Positions 47,548-57,450 are shown, counted from the first letter of the stretch. The stretch: 64,000 nt of DNA from JAHEDT01 sp963825615 (GCA_963825615.1 CAWGTV010000001.1:868001-932000); one strand, 5' to 3'. Translations and numbers: made by a program. The notes: generated from the sequence alone by a model not told the origin.

Positions 47548-48187
47548 ATGATCAAAGGTCTCTACCTGATTACCCCGCAAGGTTCTGACGAACAGATTCT
47601 GAAGCATTGTCCGCGAAGGGTTGCGCGGCGGCGTCCAGGTCGTGCAGTACCGCGACAAGGAGCGTTCGCCGGAGGCGCAGGTCAACCTGGCACGACAGCT
47701 GGCGCAGTTGTGCAAGGAAGCCGGCGCCACTTTCCTGGTCAACGACAGCCCGGAGCTGGCGGTTGACAAGCTTTGCCGATGGCGTGCATCTCGGCCAGGA
47801 TGATGGCTCGGTTCACGATGCCCGCAGAGCTGCTTGGCCCGGACAAACTGATCGGCGTTTCCACCCGCACCGTCGACCAGGCACTCAAGGCCGAGATGGC
47901 CGGCGCCGACTACATCGGCTGTCGGCAGCATCTTCCCGACCAACACCAAGGATGACGCCGAACTGGTCGGCCTGGAAACTTTGCGCAAGGTGCGCCGGGC
48001 CGTCAAGATTCCGCTGGTCGCCATCGGCGGCATCAGCTGGACCAATGGCGCCGATGCCCTCGACGCGGGCGCCGACTGCGCTGGCGGTCATTTCGGCAAT
48101 CAGCGACGATCCGAAGCCCGCACTGGCGGCCAGGGAACTGTGCCCTGCTTTTCAACCGCAGAAAGCCGGCGCAGGAAACCCGGGTGA
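47548..48187 (+). CDS. thiE: Thiamine phosphate synthase, second copy (four or more frame breaks)
   Basis: Second ThiE in the window. Pieces in order, each in a different frame: MIKGLYLITPQGSDEQIL, LRGGVQVVQYRDKERSPEAQ, AGATFLVNDSPELAV, FADGVHLGQDDGS, LLGPDKLIGVSTRTVDQALK, GSIFPTNTKDDAELVGLETL, IPLVAIGGISWTNGADALDA, then ALAVISAISDDPKPALAARE. Breaks near 47610, 47770, 47820, 47925 and 48080. The 3' end runs into thiD; depending on the true frame it either ends at the TGA overlapping the thiD ATG or is fused to it. Probably error, not decay, since every motif is kept. Confidence 0.82.
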
Positions 48188-48971
48188 TGACCATTGCCGG
48201 CTCCGATTCCGGCGGCGGCGCCGGCATTCAGGCCGATCTCAAGTCGATTGCCCTGCTCGGCTCCTACGGCACCAGCGCCATCACCGTGCTGACGGCACAG
48301 AACACGCTCGGCGTGCACGGGCTTTCACCGGCCTCCGCCGGCTTTATCGTCAAGCAGGCCGAAGCTGTCCTCGATGACATCGGCACCGACACGCTGAAAA
48401 CCGGCATGCTCTACAGCGCCGAAATCGTCTGCAGCTGGTCGCAGACATCATCCAGAAATACAACCTGCTCAGCGTGGTCGACCCGGTCATGATCGCCAAA
48501 GGCGGCACGGCACTGTTGAAGCAGGAAGCGGTTGAAGCGCTGCGCAGCAACCTGCTGCCCTGCACCTACCTGTTGACGCCCAACATCCCGGAGGCCGAAG
48601 CGCTGACCGGTCTGACGATACGCACTCTCGAAGAGATGGAGGATGCCGCCAGAAGCATTCAAGCCATGGGCCCCCGCCATGTCCTGCTCAAAGGGGGACA
48701 CCGTGAAAACGATGCCATCGACATCCTCCTGGCCGGCAAGACCGTGCAGAAGCTGGCCGCAGAGCGCATCCAAACGACCAGCACCCACGGCACCGGCTGC
48801 TCCTATTCAGCAGCCCTCGCCACCCTGCTCGCCCAGGGACAGCCGCTGATGAAAGCTGCGGCATCGGCCAAGCGCTTTATCGATGCCGCGATTCGCCATG
48901 CGGTTCCACTGGGTGGCGGCCATGGCCCGATCAATCATTTCGCCGGCGCGCGGGCGGTTCGGGACGCGTAA
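48187..48971 (+). CDS. thiD: Hydroxymethylpyrimidine/phosphomethylpyrimidine kinase ThiD (one frame break)
   Basis: Phosphorylates HMP and HMP-P to HMP-PP, the substrate of ThiE. Ribokinase-fold protein opening MTIAGSDSGGGAGIQADLKS, with LGSYGTSAITVLTAQNTLGV near 25-45. After a break near 48425 another frame gives VVDPVMIAKGGTALL, YLLTPNIPEAEALTGL, VLLKGGHRENDAIDILLAGK, and THGTGCSYSAALATLLAQGQ, with the catalytic Asp/Gly-rich loop (GTGC). Adding one base restores IVLQLVADIIQKYNLLSVVD. The overlap with the thiE2 frame (TGATG) leaves open a ThiE-ThiD fusion. Confidence 0.92.
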
Positions 48972-49075
48972 AGAAATCACTCATCAAAAGCCGCGCAATT
49001 TTTCTGCCTGCAGCGGAACAAGCTTTTGGCAACCACTTGATTTTCCCAGAAACTAAAGATCATCGAAGAGGATTC

Positions 49076-51013
49076 ATGAAGAAACAAAACACACTGACCC
49101 AGCTTGAACTCGCCCGCCAGGGCGTTGTCTCCGACAAGATGAAACAGGCCGCAGCCGCCGAAAACATCGACCCGGAGATCCTGCGCCAGCGCATCGCCGA
49201 AGGCACGGCGATCATCTGCCACAACAACAAGCACAGCAACGGCATCCCGCTGGCGGTCGGCAAGGGGCTGCGCACCAAGGTCAACGCCAACATCGGCACC
49301 AGCAAGGACGACACCAGCATCGACAAGGAGCTGGAAAAAGCCCGCGTGGCCGTCGCCGCCGGCGCCGATGCCATCATGGACCTCTCCACCGGCGGACCGA
49401 TCGACGAGATCCGCGCGGCCATCATCAATGAGACCACGGCCTGCATCGGCTCGGTGCCGCTCTACCAGGCGGCCGTCGATACGGTGACCCGCAAGGGCAA
49501 GGCGATGGTCGACATGACCGTCGACGAGATCTTCGACGGCATCGTCAAGCACCTCGATGACGGCGTCGACTTCATCACCGTGCACTGCGGCGTGACCCGG
49601 GCGACGGTCGAGCGCATGGACAACGAGGGGCGCATCATGGAGGTGGTCTCGCGCGGCGGCTCCTTCACCGTCGAGTGGATGACCCACAACAACGCCGAGA
49701 ACCCGCTCTTCGAACATTTCGACCGGCTGCTGGAGATCGTCAAGCCCTACGACGCCACCCTCTCCCTCGGCGACGGCTTCCGCCCCGGCTGCCTGGCCGA
49801 CGCCACCGACCGCGCCCAGATCCACGAGCTGATCCTGCTCGGCGAGCTGACCCAGCGCGCCTGGAAGGCCGGCGTCCAGGTGATGATCGAAGGGCCGGGA
49901 CACGTGCCGCTCAACCAGATCGAGACCAACATCCAGCTGCAGAAGCGCCTCTGCCACGGCGCGCCCTTCTACGTGCTCGGCCCGCTGGTCACCGACATCG
50001 CCCCCGGCTACGACCACATCACCTGCGCCATCGGCGGCACCCTGGCCGCTGCGGCCGGCGCCGACTTCCTCTGCTACGTCACCGCCAGCGAGCACCTGCG
50101 CCTGCCGACCGTGGAGGATGTCCACGAAGGGGTCATGGCCTGCCGCATCGCCGCCCACGCCGGCGATATCGTCAAGGGCGTGCCCGGTGCCATGGAGAAG
50201 GACATCGCCATGGCCAAGTGCCGCAAGGACCTCGACTGGGAAGGCCAGTTCGCCCTCGCCATCGACCCGGAAAAGGCCCGTCGCCTGCGTGCCGAATCGG
50301 GCGTCGATGAAGAGCACGGCGCCTGCACCATGTGCGGCGAGTTCTGTGCCTACAAGGTGATGAATGAGAGGAAAGCCGGGACGCGTGAACGCGTAACGCA
50401 GAAATCTTTGCAAAGCGAAGGGGGAGCACTTCATGGAAGTGCTCCCTCTTTAACTGTTCCATTCATAGCTATCATCGTACGGTTCCTATGGGGAGGCTCG
50501 CCTCGCCGAGAGCGACAGGGGAGCCACTTCCATGAAGTGCTCCCCCTTATTGCTTATTGCACTTCATCGCGGTCCTCGTCCGACTTCCAGGTCTGCCCCT
50601 TCGCTACTCCCCAAATACGTATAAGACAGCAGCATCTTGTCCAGCAGCTCGATGAAATGACTGGTCTCCTCGAAGGAGACCTTGCGCGAGGCGACTCGTT
50701 TCTCGAGGTTGTCACGCACGTGCTTGAGGATTTCCGGCCCCTTGTACTGGACGTACTTGAGGCTCTCCCAGGTCGCGTCGCCCTGGATCACGGTGTCGAT
50801 CTTGTAGTTGGTCTTCTTGTTGAAGGTGATGTGCACGGCGTTGGTGTCGCCGAACAGGTTGTGCATGTCGCCGAGGATCTCCTGGTAGGCGCCGATCATG
50901 AAGAAGCCGATGTAGTAATCCTCCTCCGCCGTGGACCTTGTGCAGCGGCAGGAACTTGGCCCGGCCGTTCTCACCGACGAAGCTGCTCACCTCGCCGTCG
51001 GAATCACAGGTGA
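49076..51013 (+). CDS. thiC: Phosphomethylpyrimidine synthase ThiC (stop lost; frame runs on)
   Basis: Radical SAM enzyme turning aminoimidazole ribotide into HMP phosphate. MKKQNTLTQLELARQGVVSD starts the protein; GTNIGTSKDD-type text, then GAGHVPL-like GPGHVPLNQIETNIQLQKRL, and the terminal cluster motif ACTMCGEFC (CX2CX3C as written, versus CX2CX4C in E. coli) follow. The ThiC match ends near 50375. The frame then continues without a stop, 210 residues into a hairpin region and the antisense of speA. Removing one base near 50370 would give a stop at 50394-50396. A BzaF-type paralogue is less likely given the operon. Confidence 0.88.
   Translation: MKKQNTLTQLELARQGVVSDKMKQAAAAENIDPEILRQRIAEGTAIICHNNKHSNGIPLAVGKGLRTKVNANIGTSKDDTSIDKELEKARVAVAAGADAIMDLSTGGPIDEIRAAIINETTACIGSVPLYQAAVDTVTRKGKAMVDMTVDEIFDGIVKHLDDGVDFITVHCGVTRATVERMDNEGRIMEVVSRGGSFTVEWMTHNNAENPLFEHFDRLLEIVKPYDATLSLGDGFRPGCLADATDRAQIHELILLGELTQRAWKAGVQVMIEGPGHVPLNQIETNIQLQKRLCHGAPFYVLGPLVTDIAPGYDHITCAIGGTLAAAAGADFLCYVTASEHLRLPTVEDVHEGVMACRIAAHAGDIVKGVPGAMEKDIAMAKCRKDLDWEGQFALAIDPEKARRLRAESGVDEEHGACTMCGEFCAYKVMNERKAGTRERVTQKSLQSEGGALHGSAPSLTVPFIAIIVRFLWGGSPRRERQGSHFHEVLPLIAYCTSSRSSSDFQVCPFATPQIRIRQQHLVQQLDEMTGLLEGDLARGDSFLEVVTHVLEDFRPLVLDVLEALPGRVALDHGVDLVVGLLVEGDVHGVGVAEQVVHVAEDLLVGADHEEADVVILLRRGPCAAAGTWPGRSHRRSCSPRRRNHR
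50422..50546. repeat. Two related hairpins between thiC and speA
   Basis: First hairpin: GGGAGCACTTC (50422-50432) with GAAGTGCTCCC (50436-50446), loop ATG, followed by TCTTTA on the plus strand. Second: GGGGAGCCACTTC (50518-50530) with GAAGTGCTCCCC (50534-50545), loop CAT. The stems are nearly the same sequence. They probably serve as terminators for the convergent thiC and speA genes; neither has a strong T run. Confidence 0.6.
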
Positions 51014-52511
51014 TGTCGGCGATGGTCGCCATGACGTCGGGCTTCTGGCTGAGCCGCTGCAGCGGCATGATCGGGAAGAGCTGGTCGATGGCCCAGGAAT
51101 CGGGCACCGACTGGAAGAGCGAGAAGTTGGCAAAGTAGGTCTGGCGCAGGTTCAGCTGAAAATTCTGCAGTTCCTCCGGAACCGGCCGCATGCGCTCGAC
51201 GATGCCGTTGATGCGGATGAAGATCTTGTTGCACAGCCATTCGGCCAGCGCCCGGTCGTGCAGGTTGAGGTAGCCGAGGTTGAAGAGGCTGACCGCCTCC
51301 TGGATCAGCTGCAGGGTGTCGTGGTAATCCTCGCGCAGGGAGTGCCGGTCGAGGCTCTTGTAGATGTCGTTGAGCTTCTTGACCGTCGGCGAGAGCTTTT
51401 CGGCCTCCTCGAGCACATCCTCGTAATCCGGCAGGGCGTTCTGGGTGTTGGTGTTGAGGATATTGGTGATCAGCACCGAGTAGTGGGCGACGATGGCCCG
51501 CCCCGATTCGGAGATGATGTTCGGGCAGGGCACACCGGCCTCGACGCAGATGTTTTTCACCTGGTAGATGACGTCGTTGGCGTACTCTTCGACCGAGTAG
51601 TTGACGCTGGAGAAGTAGCTCGACTTCGAACCGTCGTAATCGACACCGAGGCCGCCGCCGATATCGAGGTAATCGAGCTTGACCCCCATCTTCCACATCT
51701 CGGCATAAATCCGGCTGCCTTCGATCAGGGCGTTCTTGATCTTGTCGATCTTGGTGATCTGGCTGCCGATGTGGAAGTGCAGCAGCTTGACCTGGTCGAG
51801 CAGTTTATGCTCCTTGAGCAGGTCGATCGCCGCGAGCAGTTCCGAGATCTTCAGGCCGAACTTGGCGTCGCTCCCACCCGAGGTCGACCACTTGCCCGTC
51901 CCCTTGGACGAGAGCTTGACGCGGATGCCGAGCTTCGGCTTGATGCCGATCTTTTCCGACAGGGCAACGATCTTCTCCAGTTCGAAGAGCTTCTCGACGA
52001 CGATGGTGATGTCGTAGCCGATCTTGTTGGCATAGAGGATGGTTTCGATGAAATCGTTGTCCTTGTAGCCGTTGCAGATGATCGGCAGGTCCTTGCCGGT
52101 CGCAAAGGAGATCGCCGCCACCAGCTCCGGCTTGGAGCCGACCTCGAGGCCGATGTTGTGCTTTTTGCCGAACTCGGTAATGGCCTCGACCACCTGGCGC
52201 TGCTGGTTGACCTTGATCGGGAAGAAGGTCTGGTAGCCGGCCGGATAGTCGTATTCTTCGATCGCGTATTTGAAGGCGCGGTTGATCGCGGCGATGCGTC
52301 CCTGCAGCACGTCCATGAAGCGCAGCAGGATCGGCGGCTTGATCTTGCGCTTGATCAGGTCGTCGACCAGGGCCCGCAGATCGATGGCGTATTTCGAATG
52401 CGGCGAAGGGTGAACGCAGACATTCCCCTTGCGATTGATCGAAAAGAAGCCATCCCCCCAGTTGTCGATATTGTAGATTTTTTCTGAACTCTTGACTGAC
52501 CAACGTTCCAT
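50564..52511 (-). CDS. speA: Biosynthetic arginine decarboxylase SpeA (one frame break)
   Basis: PLP enzyme converting arginine to agmatine, the entry to polyamine synthesis. Combined length about 648. The N-terminus MERWSVKSSEKIYNIDNWGD leads to the PLP lysine motif YQTFFPIKVNQQRQVVEAIT, then LEVGSKPELVAAISFATGKD, LDIGGGLGVDYDGSKSSYFS and PNIISESGRAIVAHYSVLIT. The end, EEDYYIGFFMIGAYQEILGD then THFNKKTNYK-like text, is in another frame. Removing one C near 50935 joins HKVTAEEDYYIGFF. GGTGGTGAAC precedes the ATG. Confidence 0.94.
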
Positions 52512-52612
52512 GTTCACCACCTAGTTATTGGCATACGCGATTATTAGTAACTATGTGGAGCCACGAAGCTCACAAAAAACTCGATTTCCGGACAACGTTT
52601 AAAGATATCTTT

Positions 52613-52721
52613 AACGCAAAGACGCAAAGGGGAAAAGAAAGTTTTTTAAGCCATTAGCCTTTGGTGCCCTTAACATTTCAAAACCTTTGCGTATTGCCTT
52701 TCCTCTTTGCGTCTTTGCGTT
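52613..52721. repeat. Spacer inverted repeat upstream of speA
   Basis: AACGCAAAGACGCAAAGGGG (52613-52632) and CCTCTTTGCGTCTTTGCGTT (52702-52721) are inverse copies with 19 of 20 matches, with 69 bases between. They occupy the 254-base gap between nspC and speA. Similar but shorter AAGACGCA/TCTTTGCGTT text is at 33712-33796. Confidence 0.6.
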
Positions 52722-52765
52722 GATTCTTTCGGTTTGTCTTCTTGCCTGCCGTTTACAAACCCTCC

Positions 52766-53920
52766 CTAAGAAAGCCTGCTGCGAAAATCCTCGTAGCCAA
52801 AACTGCGCACCACCTGCAATTCCCCGGTCTCCGGCTCAAAGGTGCACAGGTGCGGGTGCTGGATGCCGTTGAAGGTGGTGGTTTTGACCATGGTGTAATG
52901 GGCCATGTCGAGAAACGCCAACCGGTCGCCAGGCTGCAGCGGCCCCTCGAAGGACCAGTCGCCGATGACGTCGCCGGCCAGGCATGACGGCCCGCCGAGG
53001 CGGTAGGTGTGCGCCTTGACCCCGGGGTCATAACCGTCCTTGATCTCCGGCCGGTAAGGCATCTCCAGGATGTCCGGCATGTGACAGGTCGCCGAGACGT
53101 CGAGGATCGCACTGTCAACCTGGTTGGGGACAATATCCAGCACTTCGCCGACCAGCAGGCCGGTGCCGATGACCACCGCCTCGCCCGGCTCGAGGTAGAC
53201 CTCGACCTGGTATTTCTCGCGGAAGTATTTGACCAGCTCCACCAGGCCGTCGATATCGTAGCCTTCACGGGTGATGTGATGGCCGCCGCCGAAGTTGAGC
53301 CATTTCATCCCCGGCAGGAACTCGCCGAAATTCTTCTCGAAGACCTCTGCCGTTCGCGCCAGCGGCTCGAAGAGATGTTCGCAGAGGGTATGGAAGTGCA
53401 GGCCGTCCACCCCGGCCAGCGACTTGCCGTCGAATTCGCTGCGCCGGATGCCGAGCCGCGAATTTCTTGCGCAGGGATCATACAGCTCGGTTTGCCCCTC
53501 GGAGTGCTCGGGGTTGACCCGCAGGCCGATCGATACCCGGCCCTGCTCCTTTTCCCACAGCGGCCGAAAACGTTCCAGCTGGTTGAAGGAGTTGAACACC
53601 AGGTGATCGGAGATCGCCAGCAGTTCGACCACGTCGCTCTCTTTGAAGGCCGCAGAGAAGGAATGGACCTCGCCGCCGAACTCCTCGCGGCCGAGCCGCG
53701 CCTCCCAGGGCGACGAAGCACAGACCCCCTGCAACGTTTCGCGAATGACTGGGAAGGTGCTCCACATGGCAAAGGCCTTAAGCGCCATGAGGATCTTGGC
53801 GCCGCTGCGCTTTTGCACCTCGTCGAGAATCGCCAGGTTGTGGCGCAATCGGCCGAGATCGACCACGTAGGCCGGCGATGGCGCGAGCTCAAGGATTTTC
53901 GGGATGTCGATACCTGTCAA
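52766..53920 (-). CDS. nspC: Carboxynorspermidine decarboxylase NspC
   Basis: PLP decarboxylase of the alanine racemase-fold type that produces norspermidine or spermidine from the carboxy form. 384 residues, typical length. The PLP lysine is in ILMALKAFAMWSTFPVIRET near 47, LRVNPEHSEGQTELYDPCAR near 130 and WLNFGGGHHITREGYDIDGL near 205, with the YLEPGEAVVIGTGLLVGEVL motif and AGDVIGDWSFEGPLQPGDRL at the C-terminus. It lies between the dehydrogenase and speA on one strand. Intact. Confidence 0.94.
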   Translation of the reverse strand: MTGIDIPKILELAPSPAYVVDLGRLRHNLAILDEVQKRSGAKILMALKAFAMWSTFPVIRETLQGVCASSPWEARLGREEFGGEVHSFSAAFKESDVVELLAISDHLVFNSFNQLERFRPLWEKEQGRVSIGLRVNPEHSEGQTELYDPCARNSRLGIRRSEFDGKSLAGVDGLHFHTLCEHLFEPLARTAEVFEKNFGEFLPGMKWLNFGGGHHITREGYDIDGLVELVKYFREKYQVEVYLEPGEAVVIGTGLLVGEVLDIVPNQVDSAILDVSATCHMPDILEMPYRPEIKDGYDPGVKAHTYRLGGPSCLAGDVIGDWSFEGPLQPGDRLAFLDMAHYTMVKTTTFNGIQHPHLCTFEPETGELQVVRSFGYEDFRSRLS

Positions 53921-54061
53921 TTTTAGCCCTGTCCTGTTTTCGAACTAGCGAATGTTGTCGGAATTCGGCTTTTTCGTCAAATCAAGGCGCCAAGGAAGAG
54001 CGCGGAGGCGTAGCAACGCTACGCTGCACGCTTGAGCCGTCACGCGTAAAAGCCGGGTTCC

Positions 54062-55258
54062 CTATAGTTCCGGCCACTCACCCTCAACAACGACATGCGG
54101 CAGTCCCATCGGCCCGACCTCGTCCAGAAACGGCTGCGGGTCGAACTGCTCCATGTTCCAGACACCGGGCTTGTGCCACTTGCCGGTCAGCATCATGATG
54201 CCGCCGACCACCGCCGGCACGCCGGTGGTGTAGCTGATCGCCTGGGAGTTGGTCTCCTTGTAGCAGGCCTCGTGGTCGCAGATGTTGTAGATGTAGACCT
54301 GCTTGCGCTGGCCGTTCTTGAGGCCGCGGGCGATCACGCCGATGCAGGTCTTCCCCTTGGTCAGCGGACCAAGGGAGCCGGGATCGGGGAGCACGGCCTT
54401 GAGAAACTGCAGCGGCACGATCTTCTGGCCGTTGTACTCGACCTCGTCGATGCGGGTCATGCCGACGTTCTGCAGCACCTCGAGATGCTTGAGGTAGTTG
54501 TCGGAGAAGGTCATCCAGAACTGGGCCTTCTTGATGGTCGGGATGTGCTTGACGATCGACTCCATCTCCTCGTGGTAGAGACGGTAGATGTTCATCGGCC
54601 CGATCCCCTCGGGGAAGTCGAAGACCCGCTTGGTGGACAGCGCCGGGGTTTCGACGAACCGGCCGTTTTCCCAGTGGCGGCAGGCCGCGGTCACTTCACG
54701 GATGTTGATCTCCGGGTTGAAGTTGGTGGCAAACGGCTGGCCGTGGCTGCCGGCGTTGGCATCGATGATGTCGAGTTCGTGAATCTCGTCGAGGTAGTTC
54801 TTCGCCGCCAGGGCGGTGTAGACGTTGGTCACCCCCGGGTCGAAGCCGCTGCCGAGCAGGGCCATGAGACCTTTCTCCTTGAAGCGGTCCTGGTAGGCCC
54901 ACTGCCAGCTGTACTCGAAGTGCGCCGTGTCGAGCGGCTCGTAGTTGGCGGTATCGAGATAGTCGACGCCGGTCTCGAGGCAGGCGTCCATGATGGTCAG
55001 GTCCTGGTAAGGGAGCGCCACGTTGATCACCAGCTTCGGCTGCTCCTTTTTGATCAGCGCCACCAGTTCCGGCACGTTATCGGCGTCGACCCGGGCCGTC
55101 GCCACCTTGACGTCCCTGATTTCGGCGGCGATGGCGTCGCACTTGGACTTGGTCCGCGAGGCCAGGGTGATGCTGCTGAAGATGTCCTTGCGCTGGGCGC
55201 ATTTATGAACCACAACCCGGCTGACGCCGCCGGCACCAATGATCAGGACCTTGCTCAT
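54062..55258 (-). CDS. Carboxynorspermidine/carboxyspermidine dehydrogenase (saccharopine dehydrogenase-like)
   Basis: 398-residue member of the saccharopine dehydrogenase family. The N-terminal Rossmann motif is MSKVLIIGAGGVSRVVVHKC, followed by GVDYLDTANYEPLDTAHFEY and GFDPGVTNVYTALAAKNYLD and a long catalytic part ending EVGPMGLPHVVVEGEWPEL. In the alternative polyamine route it condenses putrescine or diaminopropane with aspartate semialdehyde. Pairing with NspC supports that role over lysine metabolism. Which amine it uses is not clear from sequence. Intact. Confidence 0.9.
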   Translation of the reverse strand: MSKVLIIGAGGVSRVVVHKCAQRKDIFSSITLASRTKSKCDAIAAEIRDVKVATARVDADNVPELVALIKKEQPKLVINVALPYQDLTIMDACLETGVDYLDTANYEPLDTAHFEYSWQWAYQDRFKEKGLMALLGSGFDPGVTNVYTALAAKNYLDEIHELDIIDANAGSHGQPFATNFNPEINIREVTAACRHWENGRFVETPALSTKRVFDFPEGIGPMNIYRLYHEEMESIVKHIPTIKKAQFWMTFSDNYLKHLEVLQNVGMTRIDEVEYNGQKIVPLQFLKAVLPDPGSLGPLTKGKTCIGVIARGLKNGQRKQVYIYNICDHEACYKETNSQAISYTTGVPAVVGGIMMLTGKWHKPGVWNMEQFDPQPFLDEVGPMGLPHVVVEGEWPEL

Positions 55259-55286
55259 TCTCGTTCTCCTTGGTGTTGAATGCTTG

Positions 55287-55832
55287 CTAGTAGTCGAATG
55301 TCGGCGGAGTCACCACCCAAAGTATCTGCGCCGGCACTTTGCCGATATTGCGCACCCTGTGGCGACGGTCGGCAGCAAAGAGAAAACATTCGTCTTTTTT
55401 CACCGTGTAGACCTTGTCATCGAGACAGACCTCGATACGGCCACGCAGCAGGTAGCCGAATTCCTCCCCTTCGTGAACATCCTGGAGATCCATCTCCGCG
55501 CCCGGCTTGAGAGTCACCAGTGCCGGATCCAGTTCGCGGTTCTGGGCACCGGGGACCAGCAATTCGACCTTGACCGGGTCGCTGTCATCAGTCGATTGCA
55601 CCCGTGCGTCGCTGCCGAAAACCACCTCGGTCTCGACTGGCACGGTAAAGAACTCCTGCATGCTGACGCCGAATACATCGAGGATATCCTTGAGGGTGGC
55701 GATCGACGGACAGGTGGTGTCATTCTCCACCTGAGAGATATAGCCCTTGGTCAGATCCGCACGGCTGGCGAGCTCTTCCTGGGTCAGAGAATTGATGATC
55801 CTGAGCCTTTTAAGCCGATCTCCGATTTCCAC
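55287..55832 (-). CDS. XRE family regulator with C-terminal cupin domain
   Basis: 181 residues. HTH_3 domain: MEIGDRLKRLRIINSLTQEE then ADLTKGYISQVENDTTCPSI (about 1-65). Cupin domain: LKPGAEMDLQDVHEGEEFGY, LLRGRIEVCLDDKVYTVKKD and the end VPAQILWVVTPPTF. This architecture is shared with PuuR and other polyamine or amino-acid sensors. It begins the minus-strand run with the dehydrogenase, NspC and SpeA genes, so it probably governs polyamine synthesis. The ligand is inferred from context. Intact. Confidence 0.92.
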   Translation of the reverse strand: MEIGDRLKRLRIINSLTQEELASRADLTKGYISQVENDTTCPSIATLKDILDVFGVSMQEFFTVPVETEVVFGSDARVQSTDDSDPVKVELLVPGAQNRELDPALVTLKPGAEMDLQDVHEGEEFGYLLRGRIEVCLDDKVYTVKKDECFLFAADRRHRVRNIGKVPAQILWVVTPPTFDY

Positions 55833-56078
55833 ATCCCTCTCCTTGTTTAGTTATACTAATCAAAATGTCAGGCAGGAATAATATCCATCCTGCATCATTT
55901 GTCAATCGGAAAAATCGACTTGAAGCAGCAACATGGACCGCTCTCTTCTCAAGTCGAAAGGATATGCCCTGTCGAGTTCGACAACGCGGATTTATCCTTG
56001 AAAGACGTTCTCGACCATGGTCTAATTCTCTAGCCATGCACAACCAACCAATAACTTTCAGCCCAACTGGACATAGCG

Positions 56079-57343
56079 ATGAAAATCAACTTGCACAACC
56101 CGTTATCCTTGGCCATGCTCTGCACACTCATTCTTTCATTGACGGCCTGCACCATGACTCAACAAACGATCGGCAACCCGGAAGCCCCCTATCCGCCGGC
56201 GGAGCCGCCCGCCGTCGGCGACATCTACCATCTGCCCACCGGCATCAAGGTCACTGCAGAACAGATGCATGCGGCAGCGGCCGATGCAAGGATCATCTAT
56301 GTCGGCGAAACCCACGACAATCCCGCCGCACATCGTCTGGAGCTGCAGCTCCTCAAAGCGGTGGCTGAGCGGTACCCGGGGCAGACCAGCCTCGGCATGG
56401 AGATGTTCAACACCAGCCAGCAGGAGGCCCTCGACCAATGGGTTTCCGGGGCCCTGAGCGAAAAGGAGTTCCTCAAGAAATCCGCCTGGTACGACAACTG
56501 GCGCATGGATTACGCCTATTACCGCGACATCCTGAACTACGCCCGCGAGCACGGTATCCGGGTCATCGGCCTTAACGCAACCCGCGAGATGGTCAAAACC
56601 GTCGGCAGCACACCGCTTGACGAGCTCGACGCAAAGACCCGCGAGCCAACTCCCCGCGTTCGACCTGGAAGACCCTTACCAGCGGGCCATGACCGAAGCG
56701 ATTTATGCCGATCACAGCCAGGGGGACAAGATGCTCGATGGCTTTCTGCGCATCCAGACACTCTGGGATGAGACCATGGCGGAGAATATCGCCCGGACCA
56801 TGGCCGAGCAAGGGCCCGATCACCGCATGGTGGTCATGGCCGGCGGCAATCATATCAGGTACGGCTTCGGTATCCCGCGGCGCGTCTACCGCCGCCTGCC
56901 GACATCCTACATCCTGATCGGCAGCCGCGAGATCGCCATCCCCGCGGAGAAGCAGGACAAGCTGATGAACGTCGACATGCCGGGCTTCCCGATGCCGCCC
57001 TACGACTACCTGCTCTACACGGAATACGAGAGCCTGCCCGGCGAACGCGTCAAACTCGGCGTGCGCATGAAGGAAGCGGAGGGCAAGGTGGTCGTCGAAG
57101 GCGTCGTGCCCAATTCAACGGCGGACAAGGCCGGCGTTCAAGGACGGCGATGTGATTATTGCCCTGGGCGAGGTTTCGATCGAGGACAGCTTTGACCTGA
57201 TCTACGAAGTGAATCAGCGCTTCAGCGGCGACCAGGCAACCCTGACTGTTGAGAGGAACGGCGAAAAGATCATCCTTGAGGCCACCTTCGCCCCTTTGCC
57301 CAAGGCGGACGCTCACGGCATGGGCAGCGGCCACAAGAAATAA
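56079..57343 (+). CDS. ChaN-family lipoprotein with PDZ domain (two frame breaks)
   Basis: Lipoprotein: signal peptide with lipobox LTAC (residues about 21-24 of MKINLHNPLSLAMLCTLILS...). The ChaN/DUF399 haem-binding-like domain follows (RIIYVGETHDNPAAHRLELQ, GLNATREMVKTVG, VVMAGGNHIRYGFGIPRRVY). A C-terminal PDZ domain (GVVPNSTADKAGFKDGDVII after repair) ends it. Breaks near 56653 and 57140 each repair by removing one base. ChaN proteins bind haem-like compounds, possibly for iron uptake; combination with PDZ is recurrent. The gene is followed by a hairpin with CCGCCCGG/CCGGGCGG and TTT. Confidence 0.85.
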
Positions 57344-57450
57344 CAAGAGAATGTCACCTGGACATCTGACATAGAAGAGCCGCCCGGTCTGCCCGGGCGG
57401 CTCTTTAACTGCTTGCGCATCGCGCTTCGTCACGCGCACGCGCCTCGCTG

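Noticed and set aside
48977..50434. A 485-codon open frame opposite thiC
   Set aside because: Shadow of thiC with the same Asp/His/Gly-rich composition; no ribosome site or motif.
50380..51013. A novel C-terminal domain fused to ThiC
   Set aside because: The extension runs through hairpins and antisense speA and has shadow-like composition; a lost stop is simpler.
50931..52487. A 518-codon open frame opposite speA
   Set aside because: Low-complexity Asp/Val/Leu/Gly-rich shadow of speA codon use, with no domain.
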